Shown here piece after piece: positions 1 to 6,146 of a stretch of DNA of 6,146 nt. The stretch spans positions 1-6,146 of the forward strand of contig JAJYYS010000096.1 of assembly GCA_021800745.1 (NCBI GenBank), given 5' to 3'. The DNA comes from a bacterium (GTDB taxonomy: Bacteria; SZUA-79; Acidulodesulfobacterales; Acidulodesulfobacteraceae). The first letter of the stretch is position 1. Each line of letters starts with the position of its first letter. A program made the translations under genes and the position numbers. The notes beneath the pieces are model-generated. The model did no database searches. It was given only the letters and a program-made list of their open reading frames with translations, and was not told where the DNA came from.

Positions 1-23
1 AAGAAAAAAAATGGCATATAGTA

Positions 24-29
24 TATAAT
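24..29 (+). promoter_or_regulatory. Possible -10 element (TATAAT) for birA-coaX
   Basis: A perfect TATAAT lies 21 bp before the birA ATG and would give a short leader of about 15 nt. No recognisable -35 hexamer is found at the proper distance: the bases there read AAGAAA, right at the window edge. The surrounding DNA is extremely AT-rich, so a chance match is likely enough to keep confidence low. Confidence 0.3.
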
Positions 30-50
30 AATAAATTAAGAGGCCGAAAA

Positions 51-863
51 ATGGAACAAATAAATTATATAGATATATTCGAAATTAAAAAAATGCTGAA
101 GGGGTCTTTTGCGGGAAAAAACTTGTACTATGAAGAAAAAGTCGATTCTACAAACACTCTCGCCAGAAACCTCGCCGCTAAAGGCGTAAAAAACGGAAGC
201 GTGGTTATTGCGGATTATCAGGAAAAAGGAAGGGGCAGAAACGGAAAATTCTGGACATCCCCATGCGGATGCAATATTTATATGTCTATAATATTAAGGC
301 CTAAATTTACTCCGGAAACAGCCCAGGGAATGACGATTTTAGCCGCGGTATCGGTAGCGGACGCAATATCCGAAGTCGCATCCCTCAAGCCTCAGATTAA
401 ATGGCCCAACGACATTCTCATAGGTTCTAAAAAAGTTTCAGGAATATTGACTGAAATGAGCACGCAGAATATGTCGATAGAATATATGGTGGTTGGCATA
501 GGAATGAACGTAAATATGCCGGAAAAATATATGGACGGTAATATAAAAAATATCGCAACCTCGCTGTTAATAGAATCGGAAAAAACAAACGGTTCAAGCT
601 CCCTCATCGACAGAAACAGGCTGATAGCTTCTATTTTAAATAAATTCGATAAATACTATGAAATGTTTTTATCTACGGGATTGTCTTCCGTTCTCGGCTA
701 TTATCAAAAATACTTCGGAATGATGGGTAAGGTTATCTCGATAAACGTCGAGAATAGAAAGGTTGAAGGGCAGGTCGTAGGCATAGATTCCAAAGGAGCG
801 CTTCTTTTAAAAACGGGCGAAAACGAACTGGAAAAGATTATCTCCGGCGAAATATATTTTTAA
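51..863 (+). CDS. birA: Biotin--[acetyl-CoA-carboxylase] ligase, monofunctional (class I BirA)
   Basis: This enzyme activates biotin with ATP to biotinoyl-AMP and transfers it to the target lysine of biotin carboxyl carrier proteins such as AccB, in the cytoplasm. The 270-residue product shows the catalytic-domain signatures in order: STNT (33-36), the biotinoyl-AMP loop GRGRNG (60-65), KWPND (117-121), the KKVSGIL segment whose K128 matches the catalytic lysine of the family, and VVGIGMNVN (147-155). A short SH3-like C-terminal domain follows (about 224-270). Only about 25 residues precede the catalytic core, so the winged-helix repressor domain of E. coli BirA is missing; I infer a ligase without biotin-operon repressor activity. 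The start is supported by an AGAGG Shine-Dalgarno 6 bp upstream and by the length. It lies 20 bp before coaX on the same strand, a common cofactor-gene pairing. Confidence 0.95.
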   Translation: MEQINYIDIFEIKKMLKGSFAGKNLYYEEKVDSTNTLARNLAAKGVKNGSVVIADYQEKGRGRNGKFWTSPCGCNIYMSIILRPKFTPETAQGMTILAAVSVADAISEVASLKPQIKWPNDILIGSKKVSGILTEMSTQNMSIEYMVVGIGMNVNMPEKYMDGNIKNIATSLLIESEKTNGSSSLIDRNRLIASILNKFDKYYEMFLSTGLSSVLGYYQKYFGMMGKVISINVENRKVEGQVVGIDSKGALLLKTGENELEKIISGEIYF

Positions 864-883
864 ATTTTAATTTACTTTATTTT

Positions 884-1657
884 ATGATATTATCGTGCGA
901 TATAGGCAACTCGTCTTCTTCTTTCGGGTTGTTTGAAGAGAACGGCTACGATATAATTAAAACTTTCAGGATAGATACCGCAAAAATTTCGTCCCTGCAG
1001 GATTTAAAGAAATTCCTGTCCAAAAACATCTCCTTAAAAGATTTACAGGCCGTTTGCGTTTCGTCCGTGGCGCCTTCCGCCAATCCGTTATACAAAGAAT
1101 TCTTTGCCAAAGCAAAATTGGAAACGTTCTTTATCTCTCCGGAAGCAAAACTTAATGTTAGAATATGCATAGAAAACAGCGGAAAAATAGGTACCGACAG
1201 AATAGCAAACGTCAGTTGCGCCCATTTTTCAAGCCGTAAATTTAAAATAGTGGTCGATTTAGGAACGGCTTTAACGATAGACATCGTCAATAAAAACGGT
1301 GACTTTTTAGGCGGAATTATCTACCCCGGCTTGTCTGCTCTTGCGGACAGTCTTTACGAATCTACCGAAAAACTTCCTTTGGTTAAAATAGCCAAACCGA
1401 AAACGCTCATAGGAACAAATACCGAATCGGCAATACTGTCCGGAATATTTAACGGGGTTTTGTTTTTAATAAAAGGGTTTATAGATAATATCTGCGATTT
1501 TTACAATATCTGCGGCGCGGAAAATTTGAGCGTAATTTTTACCGGCGGACAATCAAGCCTCGTATTCGACGATATAGACGTAAATGCAGAAAAAATCCTT
1601 GACGAACACTGTACGCTTAAAGGGATTAAATATATTTACGACATTAATAAAGATTAA
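884..1657 (+). CDS. coaX: Type III pantothenate kinase
   Basis: CoaX phosphorylates pantothenate with ATP, the first step of coenzyme A synthesis; this type is not feedback-inhibited by CoA and usually needs a monovalent cation. The 257-residue length is normal for the family. ASKHA-fold motifs visible are the N-terminal phosphate loop DIGNSSSS (6-13), GTDR (103-106, with D105 at the expected catalytic-base position), DLGTALTID (125-133), GGIIYPG (143-149) and TGG (220-222). The start is fixed by the phosphate loop beginning at residue 6. Oddly, the 20-bp gap after birA is almost all A/T with no Shine-Dalgarno, so translation may depend on coupling to birA or on a U-rich leader. The 3' end faces ahcY across 9 bp. 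The older family name is Baf (Bvg accessory factor); no regulatory role is implied here. Confidence 0.95.
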   Translation: MILSCDIGNSSSSFGLFEENGYDIIKTFRIDTAKISSLQDLKKFLSKNISLKDLQAVCVSSVAPSANPLYKEFFAKAKLETFFISPEAKLNVRICIENSGKIGTDRIANVSCAHFSSRKFKIVVDLGTALTIDIVNKNGDFLGGIIYPGLSALADSLYESTEKLPLVKIAKPKTLIGTNTESAILSGIFNGVLFLIKGFIDNICDFYNICGAENLSVIFTGGQSSLVFDDIDVNAEKILDEHCTLKGIKYIYDINKD

Positions 1658-1666
1658 CCGCCGCTC

Positions 1667-2917
1667 CTACGTTCCTTCCTGCCACGATTTTAAATAGTTT
1701 ATCTGTTCTTCGGTAAGCGTATCTATTTGAATATCCATAGACTTAAGTTTCAATGAAGCGATTCGTTCGTCTATTTCTTTGGGGACGTTGTAAACCCCCG
1801 GCGACATAGTTTTCCCTAAAACCGCAAACTCCGCGGAAAGAGCCTGGACGGAAAAACTCATATCCATAACGCTGGCGGGATGCCCGTGCGCGCTTGCAAG
1901 GTTTATGAGCCTGCCTTCGGCAAGGAGATATATTCTTTTGCCGTCTTCCAAAGTATATTCTTCGACGAAATCTTTGACGGTTCTGACTTTTTTTGCCATC
2001 TTCTTAAGCTTTTTTATGTTTATTTCCACGTCGAAATGTCCGGAGTTGGAAACTATCGCTCCGTCTTTCATGTTCTCAAAATGTTCTACGTCGATAACGT
2101 TAATATCGCCGGTAACGGTGCAAAAAATATCGCCTATTTTTGCCGCATCCGTTCCTTTCATAACCCTGAATCCGTCCATTACGGCTTCTAAAGCCTTGAC
2201 GGGGTCTATTTCCGTAACTATGACGTTGGAACCTATGCCTCTTGCTCTCGACGCAAGTCCCTTGCCGCACCAGCCGTAACCCATAACTACGAAATTTTTG
2301 CCAGCTAGAAGCATATCCGTAGCTCTTATTATTCCGTCGATAGTAGATTGCCCCGTGCCGTACCTGTTGTCGAAAAGATGCTTGGCGTCGGCGTCGTTTA
2401 CCGCTATAACCGGTATCTTAAGCTCTCCCGCCGCCTGCATAGAGCGAAGCCTTATTACGCCGGTGGTCGTTTCCTCCATAGACGCCTTAATGTTTTTAAT
2501 TAATTTTTTATGCTTCTTATGTATTACCGATATAAGGTCGGCGCCGTCGTCGAGGGTAACGTTAGGCTCATGGCTGAGTATGCTTTCTATGTGTTTATAG
2601 TAGGTGTCGGAATCTTCACCTTTTATGGCGTAAACGTCGATACCGAAATCCTTTGTAAGGGAAGCGGCTACGTCGTCCTGTGTCGAAAGGGGGTTAGAGG
2701 CGCACAGATATACGTTCGCCCCGCCTTCGCTAAGAGTCCTTGCAAGGTTTGCGGTTTCTGCCGTTACATGAAGGCAGAGCCCCATATTCAAACCTTTAAA
2801 AGGTTTTTTTTCGGCAAACTGTGATTTTATTAATCCCAAAACTGGCATATCCTGTTCCGCCCATAAAATTCTTTCTTTGCCCTGCTTTGCAAGTTTAACG
2901 TCTTTTATATCCGCCAT
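1667..2917 (-). CDS. ahcY: Adenosylhomocysteinase, compact archaeal/Thermotoga-like type
   Basis: This NAD-dependent enzyme hydrolyses S-adenosylhomocysteine to adenosine and homocysteine, clearing the product of SAM-dependent methylation. In its 416 residues I see H50 in the LHVTAET motif, DDGADL (123-128), EETTTG (148-153), K179 and the D183-N184 pair of the substrate/NAD site, the Rossmann motif GYGWCGKG (213-220), SNSGHFD (290-296) and HGHP (344-347). It lacks the roughly 40-residue insertion of most proteobacterial enzymes, and it ends in SWQEGT instead of the classical DHYRY tail, as archaeal and Thermotoga homologues do. GVIRLR replaces the usual GVHRLY. The start is supported by a GGAG Shine-Dalgarno 7 bp upstream. 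It lies 45 bp downstream of metK, matching a methyl-cycle role. Some archaeal members of this subfamily act on S-inosylhomocysteine, so substrate choice is not proven by sequence. Confidence 0.93.
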   Translation of the reverse strand: MADIKDVKLAKQGKERILWAEQDMPVLGLIKSQFAEKKPFKGLNMGLCLHVTAETANLARTLSEGGANVYLCASNPLSTQDDVAASLTKDFGIDVYAIKGEDSDTYYKHIESILSHEPNVTLDDGADLISVIHKKHKKLIKNIKASMEETTTGVIRLRSMQAAGELKIPVIAVNDADAKHLFDNRYGTGQSTIDGIIRATDMLLAGKNFVVMGYGWCGKGLASRARGIGSNVIVTEIDPVKALEAVMDGFRVMKGTDAAKIGDIFCTVTGDINVIDVEHFENMKDGAIVSNSGHFDVEINIKKLKKMAKKVRTVKDFVEEYTLEDGKRIYLLAEGRLINLASAHGHPASVMDMSFSVQALSAEFAVLGKTMSPGVYNVPKEIDERIASLKLKSMDIQIDTLTEEQINYLKSWQEGT

Positions 2918-2930
2918 TTAATCTCCAGAT

Positions 2931-2958
2931 TTATTATTATATAAGTTAATATAGTCAA
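2931..2958 (-). promoter_or_regulatory. Weak candidate promoter for ahcY in the metK-ahcY gap
   Basis: Read on the minus strand, TTGACT (2958-2953) starts 4 bp after the metK stop codon. It is followed at a 16-bp spacing by TAATAA (2936-2931), which is only a partial -10 match. A perfect TATAAT (2941-2936) also lies in the gap but is just 11 bp from the TTGACT, too close to pair with it. Cotranscription from metK is at least as likely as a separate promoter. Confidence 0.25.
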
Positions 2959-2962
2959 GCGT

Positions 2963-4156
2963 TTATACGAATTCTTTAGTTTTGCTTAAACTCTGGGCCT
3001 CTTTCTTGATTTCTTCGATTTTATTGAGTTTTTCCCACACGAAATCGTCGTCGAACCTGCCGAAGTGCCCGTAGTTGGATGTCTTAGCATAAATAGGCCT
3101 TAATAGGTCTAGGGTTTTAACGATATTATAAGGCTTTAAACTAAAAACTTTACAAATAGCCTGCGATATAGCTTCGTCCGGATAAATTCCGGTGCCGAAA
3201 GTATTTGCCATAACGGAAACCGGTTCGGCTACGCCTATGGCGTACGCTACCTGAACTTCGCACTTTTTTGCTACGCCGCTGCCGACTACGTTTTTAGCTA
3301 TAAATCTTGCCATATATGAACCGCTTCTATCTACTTTTGAAGGGTCCTTCCCCGAAAAAGCTCCCCCGCCGTGCCTTCCCATTCCGCCGTATGTATCGAC
3401 TATTATTTTTCTTCCCGTAAGCCCCGTGTCGCCGTTAGGGCCGCCTATGACAAAACGCCCCGTAGGGTTTATAAAAAATTTAGTATCTTTATCCATAAGT
3501 TCTGCAGGTATAGTCTTGCCTATAACTTCGGAAATTACTGCATCCTTAAGCTTCTCCTGCGATACCGACTCCGTATGCTGGGTAGAAAGGACTATGGAAG
3601 TAATTTTATCCGGTTCGCCGTTTACGTATCTCACGGAAACCTGAGACTTTCCGTCCGGCCTTATAAAATCAAGAACGCCGCTTTTTCTAACCTCTGCGAG
3701 TCTTTTAGTTAATTTATGAGCATAATAAATCGGAGCCGGCATAAAATCTTCCGTTTCCGACGTAGCATATCCGAACATAAGCCCCTGGTCTCCGGCGCCC
3801 TGGTCTTCGTCCTTTTCTCTTTCGACTCCCATTCTGATATCGGAAGACTGTTTCCCGACTGCCGCTATTATCCCGCAGCTTTTATAATCGAAACCGATGG
3901 ACGAATCGTCGTATCCTATTTCTTTTATAACGTTTCTTATTATATCCTGATAATTTACGGAACCGTTGGACGAAACCTCGCCGGCAATGGCTACAAGCCC
4001 GGTCGTTACCATAGTTTCAAGGGCTACTTTTGAATATTTATCCTGCGCAATAAAAGCGTCGAGGATGGAATCGGATATTTTGTCGCAAATTTTATCGGGA
4101 TGTCCTTCGGTTACAGATTCGGACGTAAAAATAAAACTTGATTTTTTATTGTTCAT
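2963..4156 (-). CDS. metK: S-adenosylmethionine synthetase (methionine adenosyltransferase)
   Basis: MetK converts methionine and ATP to S-adenosylmethionine, phosphate and pyrophosphate in the cytoplasm. At 397 residues it has the usual bacterial length and all hallmark motifs: TEGHPDK (16-22, ATP/magnesium site), the signature [12 protein letters not shown] (120-131), [11 protein letters not shown] (230-240), and the glycine-rich phosphate loop GGGAFSGKD (263-271) followed by PSKVDRS (272-278). Nothing looks broken. The start is strongly supported by an AAAGGTGG Shine-Dalgarno 6 bp upstream of the ATG. A good sigma-70-type promoter lies between it and rapZ. ahcY follows after 45 bp, forming a SAM synthesis/SAH clearance pair. 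Confidence 0.98.
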   Translation of the reverse strand: MNNKKSSFIFTSESVTEGHPDKICDKISDSILDAFIAQDKYSKVALETMVTTGLVAIAGEVSSNGSVNYQDIIRNVIKEIGYDDSSIGFDYKSCGIIAAVGKQSSDIRMGVEREKDEDQGAGDQGLMFGYATSETEDFMPAPIYYAHKLTKRLAEVRKSGVLDFIRPDGKSQVSVRYVNGEPDKITSIVLSTQHTESVSQEKLKDAVISEVIGKTIPAELMDKDTKFFINPTGRFVIGGPNGDTGLTGRKIIVDTYGGMGRHGGGAFSGKDPSKVDRSGSYMARFIAKNVVGSGVAKKCEVQVAYAIGVAEPVSVMANTFGTGIYPDEAISQAICKVFSLKPYNIVKTLDLLRPIYAKTSNYGHFGRFDDDFVWEKLNKIEEIKKEAQSLSKTKEFV

Positions 4157-4201
4157 GATAATCCACCTTTTAAAAAAAATTAGAAAAATATATTTAGTTA
4201 T

Positions 4202-4230
4202 ATAATATAATAAATATGCCGCAAGGTCAA
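4202..4230 (-). promoter_or_regulatory. Sigma-70-type promoter for metK(-ahcY)
   Basis: On the minus strand, TTGACC (4230-4225; 5 of 6 matches to TTGACA) is separated by exactly 17 bp from TATTAT (4207-4202; 5 of 6 matches to TATAAT). It starts 5 bp after the rapZ stop and predicts a leader of roughly 35-40 nt before metK that holds only the Shine-Dalgarno. This is the best promoter match in the window. It has not been tested experimentally, and local AT-richness raises the chance of spurious -10 matches. Confidence 0.6.
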
Positions 4231-4235
4231 TTTAT

Positions 4236-5099
4236 TTATTGTTTTTGAATGTCTCTGTGCAAATACGATATTCCGTATTCGTCGTTAATGCTTCCGAGCC
4301 TTTTTTTTAATTCTTCGACTACGAAAACAGACCTGTGGACGCCTCCGGTACAGCCTATTCCGGCGGTAAAATAAGATTTGTTTTCCCTCCTGTAAAGAGG
4401 CAGGGTAAAAGCTAAAAAATCGGCTATGCGTTTTATAAATTCTTTGGACTCCTCGAAAGAAAACATATAATCGGCTACTTCGGAATCTATGCCGGTTAAA
4501 TTTTTTAAAGGCTCTACGAAAAAGGGGTTTGGAAGAAACCTTGCATCAAAAACGGTGTCCGCCTCTAGCGGCAGGCCGTATTTAAAACCGAATGAAACTA
4601 TTTTAACGGAAAACGAAGCGGGCAATATCAGCCCTTCTAAATGCGAAAATAAGATATGCTCCAGTTCGTGAATTTTAATATCTGAAGTGTCTATAACCGC
4701 GTCTGCGCCTGCTTTTGCTTTTTCAAGAAGCTGGCGCTCTTTTTTTACCGCGGAAGCTATATCGTTTCCCGATAAAGGATGCTTCCTGCGGGTTTCGGAA
4801 TATCTTCTTATGACTACGTCGTCTCTTGCGTCGAAAAAAATAAATCTAAAAAACCCGGACCGGATTTTTAAAAATTTAATATAATTTTCTAATTCGCCTA
4901 AAAAATTTTTTTCCCTTATATCGACGACAAAAAGTATATTCTTCAGCCTTGCCGACAAGCCCAATTCAAAAAATTTAGGCAAAAGAAGCATAGGCATATT
5001 ATCTACGCAAAAAAAACCTTTATCTTCAAAAATTTTTAACGCCGACGACTTCCCGGAACCGGAAATCCCGCTGACTAATATAATATTGGGTTTTTCCAT
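4236..5099 (-). CDS. rapZ: RapZ-family P-loop nucleotide-binding protein / RNase adapter
   Basis: RapZ (YvcJ/YhbJ) family. In E. coli it binds the small RNA GlmZ and directs RNase E cleavage to control glucosamine-6-phosphate synthase; elsewhere its role is less clear. The 287-residue protein has an N-terminal Walker A, GISGSGKS (11-18), the CVDNMP motif (31-36), the family block SFGFKYGLP (169-177), FDARFLPNP (184-192) and the C-terminal GCTGGVHRS (249-257). The GCTGG(Q/K)HRS motif here carries V at the variable position. The very C-terminus (HRDIQKQ) lacks the basic cluster used for RNA binding in E. coli, so a GlmZ-type role should not be assumed. It starts 6 bp after hpf without a clear Shine-Dalgarno, suggesting translational coupling. 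The start is fixed by the Walker A position. Confidence 0.94.
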   Translation of the reverse strand: MEKPNIILVSGISGSGKSSALKIFEDKGFFCVDNMPMLLLPKFFELGLSARLKNILFVVDIREKNFLGELENYIKFLKIRSGFFRFIFFDARDDVVIRRYSETRRKHPLSGNDIASAVKKERQLLEKAKAGADAVIDTSDIKIHELEHILFSHLEGLILPASFSVKIVSFGFKYGLPLEADTVFDARFLPNPFFVEPLKNLTGIDSEVADYMFSFEESKEFIKRIADFLAFTLPLYRRENKSYFTAGIGCTGGVHRSVFVVEELKKRLGSINDEYGISYLHRDIQKQ

Positions 5100-5105
5100 A
5101 TTTTA

Positions 5106-5636
5106 CTACAATTCGGGAGTAATTAACGAAAATCCTCCGTCTTCTCCCCTAAAAATAAAAGATATTTTAGAAGATTCTTTATCTTTAAAAATTATGAAAT
5201 CTTTATTTCTTTTTTCTAATTTGTGCAAAGCTTCTTTAACGCTAAGAGGCTGTCTTTCGTAATCGTCTTTTAGTTCCAGATTGGAAACGTCCTCATCCGG
5301 CTCGGCTGTACCTGCGGCTGTGCCTTCCTCTACGTGTTCTTTTCTTCTAATCTTTTCTTTATGTTTTTTAATCTGCGCCTCTACCTTTTCCAATAAGAGG
5401 TCTATGGCGCTGTAAATATCGGCGGACTTTTCCTCGGCATTGACTATAAGGTTTTTAGCCGTCAGTTTAATTTGGGCAACACCCGATTCTTTGTGGTCCA
5501 CGCGCTCTATGCTTAAAGTAACGTGCGCCTCCAGAATATTATTTAAATATTTTTCAAGTTTCAAAACCTTCGATTCGGCATATTTTTTTATAGCATCGCT
5601 CGAATCGATATGCTTAAAAGTAACTGCAATGTTCAT
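5106..5636 (-). CDS. hpf: Ribosome hibernation promoting factor, long form
   Basis: HPF binds the 30S decoding region in slow growth and inactivates ribosomes; the long form dimerises them into 100S particles on its own. The 176 residues split into an N-terminal S30AE domain (about 1-100, from MNIAVTFKH, with a basic IKKHKEKIRRKE end), an acidic/alanine-glycine linker (about 101-127), and a C-terminal dimerisation domain (about 128-176: PLSVKEAL, DFIIFKDK, FRGEDGGFSLI). The second domain is what separates it from the 95-residue E. coli HPF. The start has a GGGAG Shine-Dalgarno 9 bp upstream. It lies 68 bp downstream of rpoN, the usual position for this gene, and 6 bp upstream of rapZ, with no ptsN between them. 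Confidence 0.95.
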   Translation of the reverse strand: MNIAVTFKHIDSSDAIKKYAESKVLKLEKYLNNILEAHVTLSIERVDHKESGVAQIKLTAKNLIVNAEEKSADIYSAIDLLLEKVEAQIKKHKEKIRRKEHVEEGTAAGTAEPDEDVSNLELKDDYERQPLSVKEALHKLEKRNKDFIIFKDKESSKISFIFRGEDGGFSLITPEL

Positions 5637-5704
5637 CGGATTAGTCTCCCTTTTTTAGTTAATTAATCGATTTTAATTTGTTGTTATTTTCATATTATTA
5701 TAAA
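5637..5704 (-). other. rpoN-hpf intergenic spacer
   Basis: This 68-bp, strongly AT-rich spacer holds the hpf Shine-Dalgarno (GGGAG) and a pure A/T inverted repeat (AATTAA / TTAATT with a 6-nt loop, 5661-5678). TATAAT-like strings occur near the rpoN end, but no -35 partner is evident. I see no convincing terminator, so read-through from rpoN into hpf is the simplest reading. Confidence 0.4.
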
Positions 5705-6146
5705 TTAATACAATTTTGTTGTCTTATTTCTGACGCTTGACGGAGGTATGTTCATAATTTCCCTGTATTTTGCAATAGTCCTTCTGGCTATCGTAATTCC
5801 CTGTTTTTTAAGCAGAGCGGTTATCTCGTTGTCCCTGAAAATTTTACCCGACGAATTTTCGGAATCTATAATAGCTTTTATCCTCGTCATAACGTTTTCA
5901 GAAGAAGATTCCCCGTACGACGCTCCAGTAAAAAAATCCTTCAGCTCGAAAACGCCGATATGCGTGCTTAAATATTTATTGGCCGTCGCTCTCGATACCG
6001 TAGATTCGTGAATATTCAGTTCTTCTGCTATATCTTTCAAAATTAAAGGCTTTAGGTTCCCGACGCCTTTATTAAAATATTCCGTTTGTTTATCGACTAT
6101 TTTTTGCGCTATATTTAAAATTGTTTCTTTTCTGGTGTCTATGCTC
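5705..6146 (-). CDS. rpoN: RNA polymerase sigma-54 factor, C-terminal part (cut by window edge)
   Basis: Sigma-54 directs RNA polymerase to -24/-12 promoters and needs AAA+ activator proteins to open them. Only the last 146 codons are present; the reading frame is open to the window end, so the N-terminal activator-interaction region and most of the core-binding region lie outside. Visible are the part leading into the DNA-binding domain (LKPLILKDIAEEL), the helix-turn-helix with HESTVSRAT (46-54 of the fragment), FELKDFF (66-72) and the RpoN box ARRTIAKYRE (120-129; DNA 5759-5788), which reads the -24 element. The tail after the box (NIPPSS) is typical. The usual (S/T)PRG before FELK reads THIG here. 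An internal TTG at 6038-6040 is not the start, because homology continues upstream of it. It heads the rpoN-hpf-rapZ cluster. Confidence 0.95.
   Translation of the reverse strand, partial: SIDTRKETILNIAQKIVDKQTEYFNKGVGNLKPLILKDIAEELNIHESTVSRATANKYLSTHIGVFELKDFFTGASYGESSSENVMTRIKAIIDSENSSGKIFRDNEITALLKKQGITIARRTIAKYREIMNIPPSSVRNKTTKLY

Noticed and set aside
12..29. TGGC at 12-15 as the -24 element of a sigma-54 promoter for birA
   Set aside because: No GC dinucleotide occurs at the -12 position at the required spacing.
392..1290. Minus-strand open frames opposite birA and coaX
   Set aside because: Both are antisense to genes with complete motifs, lack ribosome binding sites and resemble no known protein.
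1880..2824. Several open frames of 100-124 codons on the plus strand opposite ahcY
   Set aside because: They lie wholly antisense to a gene with intact catalytic motifs, resemble no family I know and have no credible start signals. They are shadows of the ahcY frame.
2918..2962. Possible SAH riboswitch upstream of ahcY
   Set aside because: The gap is 45 bp and AT-rich, without the GC-rich stems of the SAH riboswitch, which also needs more length.
3371..4205. Plus-strand open frames opposite metK
   Set aside because: They are antisense to a fully conserved metK, and their translations show no recognisable domain.
4157..4235. Possible SAM riboswitch upstream of metK
   Set aside because: The predicted leader is only about 35-40 nt, nearly all A/T apart from the Shine-Dalgarno, with no stems. 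It is too short for any known SAM riboswitch class.
5661..5678. AATTAA / TTAATT inverted repeat upstream of hpf as a terminator or operator
   Set aside because: The stem is six A/T pairs only, too weak for an intrinsic terminator, and no proper T-tract follows on the minus strand. In DNA this AT-rich such repeats are expected by chance.
5705..6040. A short separate gene starting at the TTG at 6038-6040
   Set aside because: The sigma-54 homology and open frame continue upstream to the window edge, so this is an internal codon of rpoN.
1..6146. Search for a novel defence, mobile or CRISPR-type system
   Set aside because: Every stretch over 80 bp is covered by a well-known housekeeping gene with intact motifs. 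No direct-repeat arrays, integrase, transposase, tRNA or attachment-like sites are visible.

Overview
The window looks like a piece of core chromosome from an AT-rich (about 40% G+C by eye) Gram-negative bacterium that carries sigma-54. The rpoN-hpf-rapZ order is typical of Proteobacteria and of Desulfobacterota-type ('deltaproteobacterial') lineages. The compact, archaeal/Thermotoga-like S-adenosylhomocysteinase, the long-form HPF and the low G+C point away from Enterobacteria. My tentative guess is a Desulfobacterota-like or neighbouring lineage. I see no mobile element, CRISPR array, RNA gene or phage gene.

Layout: on the left, two plus-strand genes form a small cofactor operon. These are a biotin-protein ligase without a DNA-binding domain (birA, 51-863) and, 20 bp later, type III pantothenate kinase (coaX, 884-1657). 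Their 3' end faces, at 9 bp, the end of a long minus-strand series that fills the rest of the window. In transcription order that series is the 3' part of rpoN (cut by the window edge), long-form hpf, rapZ, metK and ahcY.

How the genes work together: MetK makes S-adenosylmethionine. After methyl transfer, AhcY removes the S-adenosylhomocysteine product, so metK-ahcY is an activated-methyl-cycle pair. RpoN, HPF and RapZ are the conserved rpoN-cluster trio (sigma-54, ribosome hibernation, P-loop/RNA-binding regulator). The ptsN gene (EIIA-Ntr) that lies between hpf and rapZ in E. coli is absent here: hpf and rapZ are 6 bp apart. A near-consensus sigma-70 promoter sits immediately after the rapZ stop, so metK-ahcY can probably be transcribed independently of the rpoN cluster.

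The window is compact housekeeping DNA: all gaps between genes are under 80 bp. I found no convincing undescribed system. The points worth a second look are the AhcY subfamily and its substrate, substitutions in RpoN and RapZ motifs, the Shine-Dalgarno-free starts of coaX and rapZ, and a 15-bp AT word shared by the birA and ahcY leaders.
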